A stretch of DNA of 64,000 nucleotides from Lepidurus packardi (Eukaryota > Arthropoda > Branchiopoda > Notostraca > Triopsidae), in the NCBI GenBank assembly GCA_023053545.1, contig JAKZAN010000047.1, positions 310,001-374,000 on the forward strand, in the 5' to 3' direction. The notes beneath the pieces were generated by a model that worked only from the letters and a program-made list of their open reading frames with translations, searched no databases and had not been told where the DNA came from. Made by a program: the position numbers and the translations under genes. Shown one piece after another: positions 53,290 through 62,740 of the stretch (position 1 is its first letter; every line of letters starts with the position of its first letter).

Positions 53290-53337
53290 TAATATTCATT
53301 AAATTCATTAAATTCATTAAATTAATTAATGAATTAA
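53290..53337. repeat. AT spacer at a satellite B strand switch
   Basis: Three 9 bp units ATTCATTAA (53294-53320) plus flanking TTAATTAAT. Forward units end on its left and reverse units begin on its right. Confidence 0.75.
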
Positions 53338-54507
53338 CGGACTGAATTAATTACTTAAGCACTAAATTATTTCCTTACGTACTGAAATAATTCCTTACGA
53401 ACTGAATTAATTCCTTACGGACTGAATTATTTCCTTACGGTCTGAATTAATTCCTTAATTAATTCCTTACGGACTGAATTAATTACTTACGGACTGAATT
53501 ATTTCCTTACGTACTGAAGTTATTCCTTACGGACTGAATTAATTCCTTACGGACTGAATTAATTCCTTACGGACTGAATTAATACCTTACGGACTGAATG
53601 AAATCCTTACGGACCTTCAGTCCGTAAGGTAATTCCTTACGGTCTGAATTAATTCCGTACGGATTTAATTAATTCCTTACGGACTGAATTAATTCCTTAT
53701 GGACTTAATTAATTCCGTAAGGAATGAATGAATTAATTACTTACTGAAATAATTCCTTACGGACTGAATTAATTCCTTACGGACTGAATTAATTCCTTAC
53801 GGACTGAATTAATTCCGTACGGATTATATTAATTCCTTACGGACTGAATTAATTCTTTACGGACTGAATTAATTCATTATGGACTTAATTAATTCCGTAA
53901 GGAATGAATTAATTAATTACGGACTGAAATAATTCCTTACGGACTGAATCAATTCCTTACGGACTGAATTAATTCGTTACGGACTGAATTAATTCCTTAC
54001 GGACTGAATTAATTCCTTACGGACTGAATTAACTACTTAGGGACTGAATTAATTCCTTAGGGACTGAATTAATTCCTTGGGGACTGAATTAATTCCTTTC
54101 TTACTGAATTAATTCCTTACGGACTGAATGAATTCCTTACGGACTGAATTAATTTTATACGGACTAATTAATTCATTACGGACTTAATTAACCCATTACG
54201 GACTGAATTAATTCCTTACGTACTGAACTTATTCCTTACGGACTGAATTAATTCCTTACGGACTGAATTTATCGATTACGGACTGAATTAATTCCTTACG
54301 TAATGAACTTATTCCTTACGGACTGAATTAATTCCTTACGGACTGAATTAATTCCTTACGGACTGAATTAATTCCTTACGGACTGAATTAATACCTTACG
54401 GACTGAATTAAATCCTTACGGACTGAATTAATTCCTTACGGACTGAATTAGTTCCTTACGGACTGAATTAATTCAGGACGAATTAATTCAGGAATTAATT
54501 ACGGACT
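53338..54507 (-). repeat. Satellite B, internal reverse-oriented block
   Basis: About 1.17 kb of units reading TTCCTTACGGACTGAATTAA, the complement of the surrounding array, with some decayed copies. It includes a 10 bp stem palindrome at 53605-53629 (CCTTACGGAC, 5-base loop, GTCCGTAAGG) where strand sense flips briefly. Confidence 0.88.
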
Positions 54508-54541
54508 GATTATATTAATTCCGTAAGGAATTAATATAATC
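54508..54541. repeat. Palindrome at the return to forward satellite B
   Basis: A 15 bp stem (GATTATATTAATTCC and its complement) with a 4-base GTAA loop marks the exact point where reverse units become forward units. Imperfect pairing continues a few bases outward. Confidence 0.8.
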
Positions 54542-57500
54542 CGTACGGAATTAATTCAGTCCGTAAGGAATTAATTCAGTCCGTAAGGAATTAATTCAGT
54601 CCGTAAGGAATTATTTCAGTCCGTAATTAATTCATTCATTCCTTACGGAATTAATTAAGTCCATAAGGAATTAATTCAGTCCGTAAGGAATTAATTCAGT
54701 CCGTAAGGAATTAATTAAATCCGTACGGAATTAATTCAGACCGTAAGGAATTAATTAAGTACGTAAAGAATTAATTAAGTCCGTAAAGAATTAATTCCGT
54801 CCGTAAGGAATTAATTAGGTCCGTAAGCAATTAATTCAGTCCGTAAGTAATTAATTCAGTCCGTAATGAATTAATTCAGTCCGTAAGGAATTAATTTAGT
54901 CCGTAAGGAATTAATTAAGTCCGTAAGGAATTAATTAAGTCCGTAAGGAATTAATTAAGTCCGTAAGGAATTAATTCAGTCCGTAAGGATTTCATTCAGT
55001 CCGTAAGGTATTAATTCAGTCCGTAAGGAATTAATTCAGTCCGTAAGGAATTAATTCAGTCCGTAAGGAATAACTTCAGTACGTAAGGAAATAATTCAGT
55101 CCGTAAGTAATTAATTCAGTCCGTATGAAATTAATTCAGTCCGTAAGGAAATAATTAAGGAATTAATTCAGACCGTAAGGAAATAATTCAGTCCGTAAGG
55201 AATTAATTCAGTTCGTAAGGAATTATTTCAGTACGTAAGGAAATAATTTAGTCGGTAAGTAATTAATTCAGTCCGTAAGGAATAACTTCAATTCGTAAGG
55301 AAATAATTCAGTCCGTTATGGATTAATTAAGTCCGTAATGAATTAATTCAGTCCGTAAGGAATTAATAAAATCCGTACGGAATTAATTCAGACCGTAAGG
55401 AATTAATTAAGTACGTAAGGAATTAATTCAGTACGTAAGGATTTAATTCAGTCCGTAAGGTACTAATTCAGTCCGTAAGGAATTAATTCAGTCCGTAAGG
55501 AATTAATTCAGTCCGTAAGGAATTAATTTAGTCCGTAAGGAATAAGTTCATTACGTAAGGAGTTAATTCAGTCCGTAATCGATTAATTAAGTCCGAAATG
55601 AATTAATTCAGTCCGTATGAAATTAATTCAGTCCGTAAGGAATTAATTAAGGTATTAATTCAGTCCGTAAGGAATTAATTCAGTCCGTAAGGAAATATTT
55701 CAGTCCGTAATTAATTAATTCATTCCTTACGGAATTAATTAAGTCCATAAGGAATTAATTCAGTCTGTAAGGATTTAATTAAGTCCGTAATGAATTAATT
55801 CAGTCCGTAAGGAATTAATTCAGTCCGTAAGGAATTAATTCAGTACGTAAGGAATTAATTCAGTCCGTAAGTAATTAATTCAGTCCGTAAGGAATAACTT
55901 CAATTCGTAAGGAAATAATTCAGTCCGTAATGGATTAATTAAGTCCGTAATGAATTAATTCAGTCCGTAAGGAATTAAGAAAATCCGTACGGAATTAATT
56001 CAGACCGTAAGGAATTAATTAAGTACGTAAGGAATTAATTAAGTCCGAAAGGAATTAATTAAGTCCGTAAGGAATTAATTCAGTCCGTAAGGATTTAATT
56101 CAGTCCGTAAGGAATTAATTCAGTCCGTAAGGAATTAATTCAGTCCGTAAGGAATAAGTTCATTACGTAAGGAATTAGTTCAGTCCGTAATCGATTAATT
56201 AAGTCCGAAATGAATTAATTCAGTCCGTATGAAATTAATTCAGTCCGTAAGGAATTAATTAAGGTATTAATTCAGTCCGTAAGGAATTAATTCAGTCCGT
56301 AAGGAATTAATTCAGTCCGTAAGGAATTATTTCAGTCCGTAATTAATTAATTCATTCCTTACGGAATTAATTAAGTCCATAAGGAATTAATTCAGTCTGT
56401 AAGGATTTAATTAAGTCCGTAATGAATTAATTCAGTCCGTAAGGAATTAATTCAGTCCGTAAGGAATTAATTCAGTACGTAAGGAATTAATTCAGTCCGT
56501 AAGTAATTAATTCAGTCCGTAAGGAATAACTTCAATTCGTAAGGAAATAATTCAGTCCGTAATGGATTAATTAAGTCCGTAATGAATTAATTCAGTCCGT
56601 AAGGAATTAATAAAATCCGTACGGAATTAATTCAGACCGTAAGGAATTAATTAAGTACGTAAGGAATTAATTAAGTCCGAAAGGAATTAATTAAGTCCGT
56701 AAGGAATTAATTCAGTCCGTAAGGATTTAATTCAGTCCGTAAGGAATTAATTCAGTCCGTAAGGAATTAATTCAGTCCGTAAGGAATAAGTTCATTACGT
56801 AAGGAATTAATTCAGTCCGTAATCGATTAATTAAGTCCGAAATGAATTAATTCAGTCCGTATGAAATTAATTCAGTCCGTAAGGAATTAATTAAGGTATT
56901 ATTTCAGTCCGTAAGGAATTAATTCAGTCCGTAAGGAATTAATTCAGTCCGTAAGGAATTATTTCAGTCCGTAATTAATTAATTCATTCCTTACGGAATT
57001 AATTAAGTCCATAAGGAATTAATTCAGTCTGTAAGGATTTAATTAAGTCCGTAATGAATTAATTCAGTCCGTAAGGAATTAATTCAGTCCGTAAGGAATT
57101 AATTCAGTACGTAAGGAATTAATTCAGTCCGTAAGTAATTAATTCAGTCCGTAAGGAATAACTTCAATTCGTAAGGAAATAATTCAGTCCGTAATGGATT
57201 AATTAAGTCCGTAATGAATTAATTCAGTCCGTAAGGAATTAATAAAATCCGTACGGAATTAATTCAGACCGTAAGGAATTAATTAAGTACGTAAGGAATT
57301 AATTAAGTCCGAAAGGAATTAATTAAGTCCGTAAGGAATTAATTCAGTCCGTAAGGATTTAATTCAGTCCGTAAGGTATTAATTCAGTTCGTAAGGAATT
57401 AATTCAGTCCGTAAGGAATTAATTCAGTCCGTAAGGAATTAATTCAGTCCGTAAGGAATTATTTCAGTCCGTAAGGAATAAGTTCATTACGTAAGGAATT

Positions 57501-57833
57501 AATTCAGTCCGTAATCGATTAATTAAGTCCGAAATGAATTAATTCAGTCCGTATGAAATTAATTCAGTCCGTAAGGAATTAATTAAGGTATTAATTCAGT
57601 CCGTAAGGAATTAATTCAGTCCGTAAGGAATTAATTCAGTCCGTAAGGAATTATTATCAGTCCGTAATTAATTAATTCATTCCTTACGGAATTAATTAAG
57701 TCCATAAGGAATTAATTCAGTCTGTAAGGATTTAATTAAGTCCGTAATGAATTAATTCAGTCCGTAAGGAATTAATTCAGTCCGTAAGGAATTAATTCAG
57801 TACGTAAGGAATTAATTCAGTCCGTAAGTAATT
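54542..57833 (+). repeat. Satellite B, forward array with 622 bp higher-order units
   Basis: Same 20 bp unit. The broken monomer AATTAAGGTATT recurs (GGTATT at 55651, 56273, 56895 and 57587), spacing 622, 622 and 692 bp. This is the unit into which element 2 inserted and which continues beyond it. No genes. Confidence 0.9.
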
Positions 57834-57846
57834 AATTCAGTCCGTA
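57834..57846 (+). repeat. 5' target-site duplication of element 2
   Basis: AATTCAGTCCGTA, repeated at 62728-62740. The uninterrupted site is seen in neighbouring 622 bp units (near 57140). The final A may instead be the first base of the element. Confidence 0.82.
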
Positions 57847-58048
57847 CTTGCTCAAAGGCAGTGTGTCAAGGCAGACGTGTGTCAAATCGCTCTGTGAAAG
57901 CAGAGGTGTCTTTCTGTGAAATCCATATCACTGTTGTTAAGAAACGGATTAATCTGGAAAGATCCCATTAGACTCTCAAAAGTTACACTGTTTTCAGCTT
58001 TTGTTTTTGTTTCACTGGTTTGGATTAATTGGCTAGATTATCAGGCAG
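57847..58048 (+). promoter_or_regulatory. 5' UTR and internal promoter of element 2 (DPE-like AGACGTGT)
   Basis: AGACGTGT at 57873-57880 fits the RGWCGTG downstream promoter element, and the RGACGTGY motif known in Drosophila non-LTR elements such as Doc, F and I. It starts at +27 from 57847, or +28 if the A at 57846 is the first base, the expected distance for a TATA-less promoter. GTGTGTCAA occurs twice (57861-57869 and 57877-57885), the second overlapping the motif. No TATA box was seen. The rest of the 5' UTR shows no obvious feature. Confidence 0.6.
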
Positions 58049-59440
58049 ATGGACGGGGAGCCAGTGCCCTGCCTTGCGCAGGGCACACGTGGTGAACCTG
58101 GTGACCTTGCCAACCGGGTTGAAAGCCAAGTTAAAAACCCACCGCTCATACTTCGCTGTACAATGTGTAGCGAAAGCTTTACAAAAGACCACCACCTGGC
58201 TACAACGTGTCCTGACTGTCGTCACAAAAAAAACTCTCAATCCCGGAAAAGAACAATGTCTCCTATGCGCGAAGAAACTTCCCGTAAACATTCAGTCTCA
58301 GATGAGGAATACCACTCCAAAACCCTTGATCTTCTGCTATCGCAAATCCGATTGCTGCACGGAAACCAAACCATAATAATTGAATCAAACAAGACCCTCA
58401 AGGAAAATCAAGATCTGCTTATAGGGCAAATTATCTCCTTAACTGAGGAAGTTCAGTCTCTTAAAGATGAACTCCACAAAGTGAACCGCTCTCAAGAGGC
58501 CCCAACACAGGTGAAAGAAACCTGGTCAGAAGCTATCCGAAAAAAAACTCCTCGGACCACAAACCTCGCTCCAGATCAACTAGGGAATACAGCTCGGGCT
58601 AACACCCCAAAACCAACCAAATCCACACTCCCTGAAGAAATATTGATCATCCAGCAAGAAGATCCAGAAAAATGGGGAAAAACCATACCGAGAAAGGAAT
58701 TACTTGAGCTCATCGACGAAGACTTGGCAAAAATTGAACCAAGCTTACCAAGCCCAGTCCTGGCCACAAAGAAGGAAGAAGGAAAGCTTTTCATCACTTT
58801 CAAGTCCAAAGAGGACAAAATAAAGGCAGGAACTGCCATCCAAACTGCAAATTTGAAAAATCTCGGTCGGGTTAAAATAATTGAACATCGCCCTAATCTT
58901 AACATCGTTATCCACCAACTGCCGAAAGACAAACAAGAAACAGAAATTAGCCAACATTTGACAAGGAAAAACTCAATCCTAGAAATTACCTTTTCGCCAA
59001 ATCAAATTAAATGGCTGAACCCAACCAGTGACAAAGCATATGGATCTATCATGTACACTTGCAACTCCCAGGAGGAAAAAAACACGCTACTGAAGGTAGG
59101 AGCCCTATTTGCTTTCAATAGAACAGTTCAACTTGAAGAGGCCCATCCACCCCTGGTCATCCAATGCTTTCGCTGTCAAGCGTATGGCCACTTCGCACAA
59201 AAGTGTACAAGCAGATCCAGTAAATGCGCCAAGTGCGCAAGCGAGCAACATTCAACCAAGGAGTGCCAAAGCAGCCAATTTAAATGCGCAAATTGCCAGG
59301 GTAGTCACGCATCTTACGATAGAATTTGCCTTATTCGAGCGGAGGAAATAAAGAAAAGAGGACCAAAAAACCCCCAAGAAAACACAAAGAACCTGGCAGC
59401 CAAAGGAACTTGCACCAGGGATGGTCATCACAATCAATAA
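58049..59440 (+). CDS. ORF1: Gag-like RNA-binding protein of element 2
   Basis: 463 residues; binds element RNA and forms the ribonucleoprotein. The start is firm: an in-frame TAG lies at 58034-58036, and this is the next ATG. Order: an N-terminal CX2C-X13-CX2C cluster (C37, C40, C54, C57) that may bind zinc; a basic Ser/Arg-rich linker; a likely coiled coil at about 90-146; a Pro/Thr-rich linker; a conserved central region at about 195-365 (PEEILIIQ, RPNLNIVIHQLPKD, KAYGSIMYTC), probably RRM-like as in related Gags; then three zinc knuckles at C373-C386, C393-C406 (both CX2CX4HX4C) and C413-C427 (CX2CX3HX6C). A lysine-rich tail follows. It overlaps ORF2 by 20 bp in a different frame. Intact. 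Matches the 'nucleic-acid-binding protein from transposon X-element' type. Confidence 0.93.
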   Translation: MDGEPVPCLAQGTRGEPGDLANRVESQVKNPPLILRCTMCSESFTKDHHLATTCPDCRHKKNSQSRKRTMSPMREETSRKHSVSDEEYHSKTLDLLLSQIRLLHGNQTIIIESNKTLKENQDLLIGQIISLTEEVQSLKDELHKVNRSQEAPTQVKETWSEAIRKKTPRTTNLAPDQLGNTARANTPKPTKSTLPEEILIIQQEDPEKWGKTIPRKELLELIDEDLAKIEPSLPSPVLATKKEEGKLFITFKSKEDKIKAGTAIQTANLKNLGRVKIIEHRPNLNIVIHQLPKDKQETEISQHLTRKNSILEITFSPNQIKWLNPTSDKAYGSIMYTCNSQEEKNTLLKVGALFAFNRTVQLEEAHPPLVIQCFRCQAYGHFAQKCTSRSSKCAKCASEQHSTKECQSSQFKCANCQGSHASYDRICLIRAEEIKKRGPKNPQENTKNLAAKGTCTRDGHHNQ

Positions 59441-62400
59441 CCAAATTGAAATGAACGATAAACCGATTAAAATATTTATCCACAATATCAGGAAAAATTT
59501 TCAGCAGCTACAAGAAACTATAAATTTATCCAGCGAATGTGACTTTGAAGCCGTATTTATCTTAGAACCCCCACAAAACTTATCCCCTGGCAAAACCTTT
59601 CGCAACTTTGTAACTTATTCCCCAGATGGCGAATATAAGGGGATCGCAACTTTCAAAAACCAAGACACCTCCTATATGAAAATTCTTGAAACAAATGAAC
59701 TTTATTCGGTTATCAAAATACTCCCAGGTCATAACCGCCCAGAATTTATAGTAATCGGCGTATACAGACGATTCACCCAAGATTTAGAAAAATTACTACA
59801 AGAAATTTGGGAGAAATATTCAAAAATTTCACCACGTCTTATCTTCAGTGGAGACATGAACGCTCACCACTGGGCCTGGGAAGACCATAGCCCGGATATC
59901 CCAGGCACCCAACTGTTCGAATTTACCACAACCCACAATTTGACCATCTTAAATGAACATAACTTTTCTACTTTCTTGAACGAAAGAGGCAATTCATCCA
60001 CTTTAGATCTAACGTTTGCTACAACCCAGTGCCTACCTTTCGTCGGACACTCCATTTTTAAAAGCCCAGATTTTATCAACCAATCGGACCACGAAGCAAT
60101 TATAATAGAAATATATGTCCATAAGGAATCAATTAAATCATGGATATGGAGCTATAATAAAGTGGACTGGATTAAATTAAACAATACTCTCAATGAGGAA
60201 CTGAAAAAAAGTAAAATAAAATATCATGACATATCGGGCCCCGAGGAATTAGACGACACAGTTAAAAATCTAACGCAAGCACTACATAAAGCAATGGAAC
60301 TTAATATCCCCAAAACAAATCTTTCCAAAAGAGAAAATCCCTGGTGGTCCAAAGAACTAGCAAACCTCCGGAAAGAAACAGCTAAAAGCCTAAGGATTTA
60401 TAAAAATTCAAGAACTGTACAAGACCAAGCCCGATGGAAAACTACGAGAAATTTGTACACAAACAAATGCCGTGTAGCAAAAAATTTATATTGGGAACAG
60501 AAACTAAAAACTCCTGACAACAGAATACTCTGGGGATTGGATAGAGCAAACCGTGAAAAAACAACGAAAAACAGCCTGGAACAACTGTTAAATCAACAAG
60601 GGGACGTTTTCGAGGACGAAATTAACAAACTAAATTTTTTGGCGCAAAAGTTCTTCTCAGCTACTCAAACTTCGAACTATAAGAACGTAAGAAAATGCAA
60701 TTTCAGAAGACAGCAAAGATATCCAGAAATATCCTGTCGGGCGCTCAAAACACTCGTGCGAGCTTTACCTAATATTAAAGCACCAGGAGATGATGCCATA
60801 CAGCCTATAGTGTTAAAAAACACCTGGAAAGTAATCGGAAATATAGTGGTAAATATTTTTAACGCCTCCTTAAAATACTCGTATTTTCCTACCGCCTGGA
60901 AAATCGGAAAAGTGCTCCCTGTTCCTAAACCCAAAAAGGCAGACTATAAAACACATAAGAGTTTCCGCCCCATAATCTTACTTTCCACACTAGGAAAAGT
61001 TTTAGAAAAAACGATTGCATTAAAAATATTAGATCATATGGAACAAAAATCGCTTCTCTCTGACTATCAGTGGGGTTTTCGTCCAAAGAAATCGACCACA
61101 GATGCTATGCTTGCCCTGAGTAATCAAATCCTAAATGGATTCGACAAACATCAAACTACAACAGCGCTTCTATTGGACATTGAAGGAGCCTTTGATAATG
61201 TTAATCATAGAAAGTTAATCCAAATACTGAAAAAGAAAAAGGTTCCAAGTTACGTCGCAGATTGGCTTCAAAACTTTTTAGCAGATCGCACAATCTACGT
61301 TCAGCATGGTAACCACAGGAGCCAAACTTTTCATGTCAGCAAAGGACTCCCTCAAGGATCACCCCTATCACCAATTTTGTTCGTCACATATATAGATGGA
61401 GCATTAAAACTTCTCAAAAGCAAACGCATCCGTGTGCAGGCTTTCGCTGATGACTTACTTTTAGCTATCAGCGGATCATCTGGGAAAGTGAATATCAGGA
61501 TGCTTCAAAATGCCCTGAAAGCACTTGAGAAATGGAGTCTTAGTGTTCACCTCACTTTCAGTCAAAGCAAGACAGAGCTGATACATTTCTCAAAGAAAAG
61601 ATACCCTAACGATACGCCCCTTACATGGGGTGATATCACCATCATCCCAAGACCCCACGTTCGTTATCTTGGCCTCTTATTTGATACAAAGCTATCCTGG
61701 AAATCGCATGTTAATCGACTTGCAGCCGAAGGAAATTTTATTATTCTGAAAATACGAAACTTGTCCCATAATATTCCAGCTATAAGAACTAACCAGCTGA
61801 GATCTCTGCTTTTAGCTACACTTTATTCTAAGATATTTTACGGCCTACCAGCCTGGTCAAACTTCAAGTTCGAAAAATCCCCCACTTTAAAATACCTTCA
61901 TCGCCAAGCCTTGTTAATAATATCCGGAGCATTTAAAACGTCTCCAACATCAACCCTAGAAGTAGAGACTGGAATCCCTCCACTGAAGTTGGCCGTCGAA
62001 GAAAGGCTGATTAGATTCGGTTTAACAAGAAATGCAGCAGACCTCCGAAACATGGATCCTCCTCGTCATTCCTCATACGCAACTTGCTCATATCAAATCG
62101 AACAATTGGTCTCCCAGTTTAACTGTAATCGGGAAACCCAAGAGATCCCAAAAACAGTTAAAAGTATATTCAAACAAAAATGGGTGGAAAATTGGACTAA
62201 AAAAACTTCAACATTGTTAAGTTTAGGAATTACTCCTGAATCCTCACCCATTTGCAAATTAAACTTAAACAGACACACAATTTATACAATGATAAAACTT
62301 CGCTGTTCACACTATCCTTCCTTGGCTTTTCTCCATCGTATAAAGAAGACTGACAACCCTTTCTGCCCGTGCTACGCTCAAAGTTCTCAAGACCTCAAAC

Positions 62401-62582
62401 ACATTCTCTACCATTGCAGGTGGCTAAACAAACCAAGAGCAATCCTTCTTCAAAAACTATCGAAAGAAAAAGTTCACTTCAATATGCAAAACATTCTAAC
62501 AAACCCGAAGATCTTTGCAGCAGTTGAAAGTTTCATAAACAGCTCCCGCGAAATATACAAACAAGGGAGGGCACTACTCTAG
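59421..62582 (+). CDS. ORF2: APE-type endonuclease and reverse transcriptase of element 2
   Basis: 1053 residues. Nicks the target and copies element RNA onto it (target-primed reverse transcription). Endonuclease, about 15-235: N22 (HNIRK), E49 (LEPP), GDMNAHH at 144-150, D196, SDH at 222-224. RT, about 450-760: SFRPIILLSTLGK (514-526), QWGFRP (550-555), motif A with D586 and FD at 591-592, motif B KGLPQGSPLSP (641-651), motif C FADD (675-678), YLGLLFD (749-755). The C-terminus has a Cys-His cluster (C982, C984, H994, H998, C999). No RNase H. All catalytic residues are present and there are no internal stops. The ATG at 59421 lies inside ORF1; a second ATG at 59451, past the ORF1 stop, is an equally plausible start and would remove 10 residues. 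Translation probably relies on reinitiation after ORF1. Confidence 0.94.
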   Translation: MVITINNQIEMNDKPIKIFIHNIRKNFQQLQETINLSSECDFEAVFILEPPQNLSPGKTFRNFVTYSPDGEYKGIATFKNQDTSYMKILETNELYSVIKILPGHNRPEFIVIGVYRRFTQDLEKLLQEIWEKYSKISPRLIFSGDMNAHHWAWEDHSPDIPGTQLFEFTTTHNLTILNEHNFSTFLNERGNSSTLDLTFATTQCLPFVGHSIFKSPDFINQSDHEAIIIEIYVHKESIKSWIWSYNKVDWIKLNNTLNEELKKSKIKYHDISGPEELDDTVKNLTQALHKAMELNIPKTNLSKRENPWWSKELANLRKETAKSLRIYKNSRTVQDQARWKTTRNLYTNKCRVAKNLYWEQKLKTPDNRILWGLDRANREKTTKNSLEQLLNQQGDVFEDEINKLNFLAQKFFSATQTSNYKNVRKCNFRRQQRYPEISCRALKTLVRALPNIKAPGDDAIQPIVLKNTWKVIGNIVVNIFNASLKYSYFPTAWKIGKVLPVPKPKKADYKTHKSFRPIILLSTLGKVLEKTIALKILDHMEQKSLLSDYQWGFRPKKSTTDAMLALSNQILNGFDKHQTTTALLLDIEGAFDNVNHRKLIQILKKKKVPSYVADWLQNFLADRTIYVQHGNHRSQTFHVSKGLPQGSPLSPILFVTYIDGALKLLKSKRIRVQAFADDLLLAISGSSGKVNIRMLQNALKALEKWSLSVHLTFSQSKTELIHFSKKRYPNDTPLTWGDITIIPRPHVRYLGLLFDTKLSWKSHVNRLAAEGNFIILKIRNLSHNIPAIRTNQLRSLLLATLYSKIFYGLPAWSNFKFEKSPTLKYLHRQALLIISGAFKTSPTSTLEVETGIPPLKLAVEERLIRFGLTRNAADLRNMDPPRHSSYATCSYQIEQLVSQFNCNRETQEIPKTVKSIFKQKWVENWTKKTSTLLSLGITPESSPICKLNLNRHTIYTMIKLRCSHYPSLAFLHRIKKTDNPFCPCYAQSSQDLKHILYHCRWLNKPRAILLQKLSKEKVHFNMQNILTNPKIFAAVESFINSSREIYKQGRALL

Positions 62583-62702
62583 TCATTTAGAGGAAAGCCC
62601 ATTGGTTTAAAGTTTAAATAGTGATAACATTGTAAAACAGAAAATTGGAAAGAAAGAAAATAAATATCGGCAAAGAGCTTTGCTCACGCTGAGATTAAAT
62701 GG
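62583..62702 (+). other. 3' UTR of element 2 with AATAAA and terminal hairpin
   Basis: 120 bp. AATAAA at 62659-62664, about 38 bases before the A tail. A hairpin at 62668-62691 has inner stem GAGC-TTT-GCTC and outer stem CGGC/GCTG (one G-T wobble), matching the layout of element 3. Probable RT recognition structure (inference). Confidence 0.7.
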
Positions 62703-62729
62703 AAAAAAAAAAAAAAAAAAAAAAAAAAA
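62703..62729 (+). other. Poly(A) tail of element 2
   Basis: 27 uninterrupted A; the last two overlap the target duplication. Confidence 0.92.
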
Positions 62730-62740
62730 TTCAGTCCGTA
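62728..62740 (+). repeat. 3' target-site duplication of element 2
   Basis: AATTCAGTCCGTA, matching 57834-57846; then AGGAATAACTTCAATTCG follows, exactly as in uninterrupted 622 bp units. Confidence 0.82.

Larger units (their letters stand above)
57847..62727 (+). mobile_element. Element 2: apparently full-length Jockey-type non-LTR retrotransposon
   Basis: A 4.9 kb insertion in satellite B with, in order, a 202 bp 5' UTR, intact ORF1, intact ORF2 overlapping it by 20 bp, a 120 bp 3' UTR and an A tail. Thirteen-base target duplications bound it. A DPE-like motif about 27 bases from the 5' end suggests the copy reaches its natural transcription start. No stop or frameshift was seen in either ORF, so it could be competent to transpose. 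Base composition is less AT-rich than the satellite. Confidence 0.93.

Noticed and set aside
25255-57833. CRISPR-like regular short repeats
   Set aside because: The 20 bp units are directly contiguous with no unique spacers, there are no cas genes, and the context is eukaryotic.
58029-58376. Second + strand open frame over the start of ORF1 of element 2
   Set aside because: The overlapping 463-residue frame has zinc knuckles and an upstream in-frame stop; this one shows no family features.
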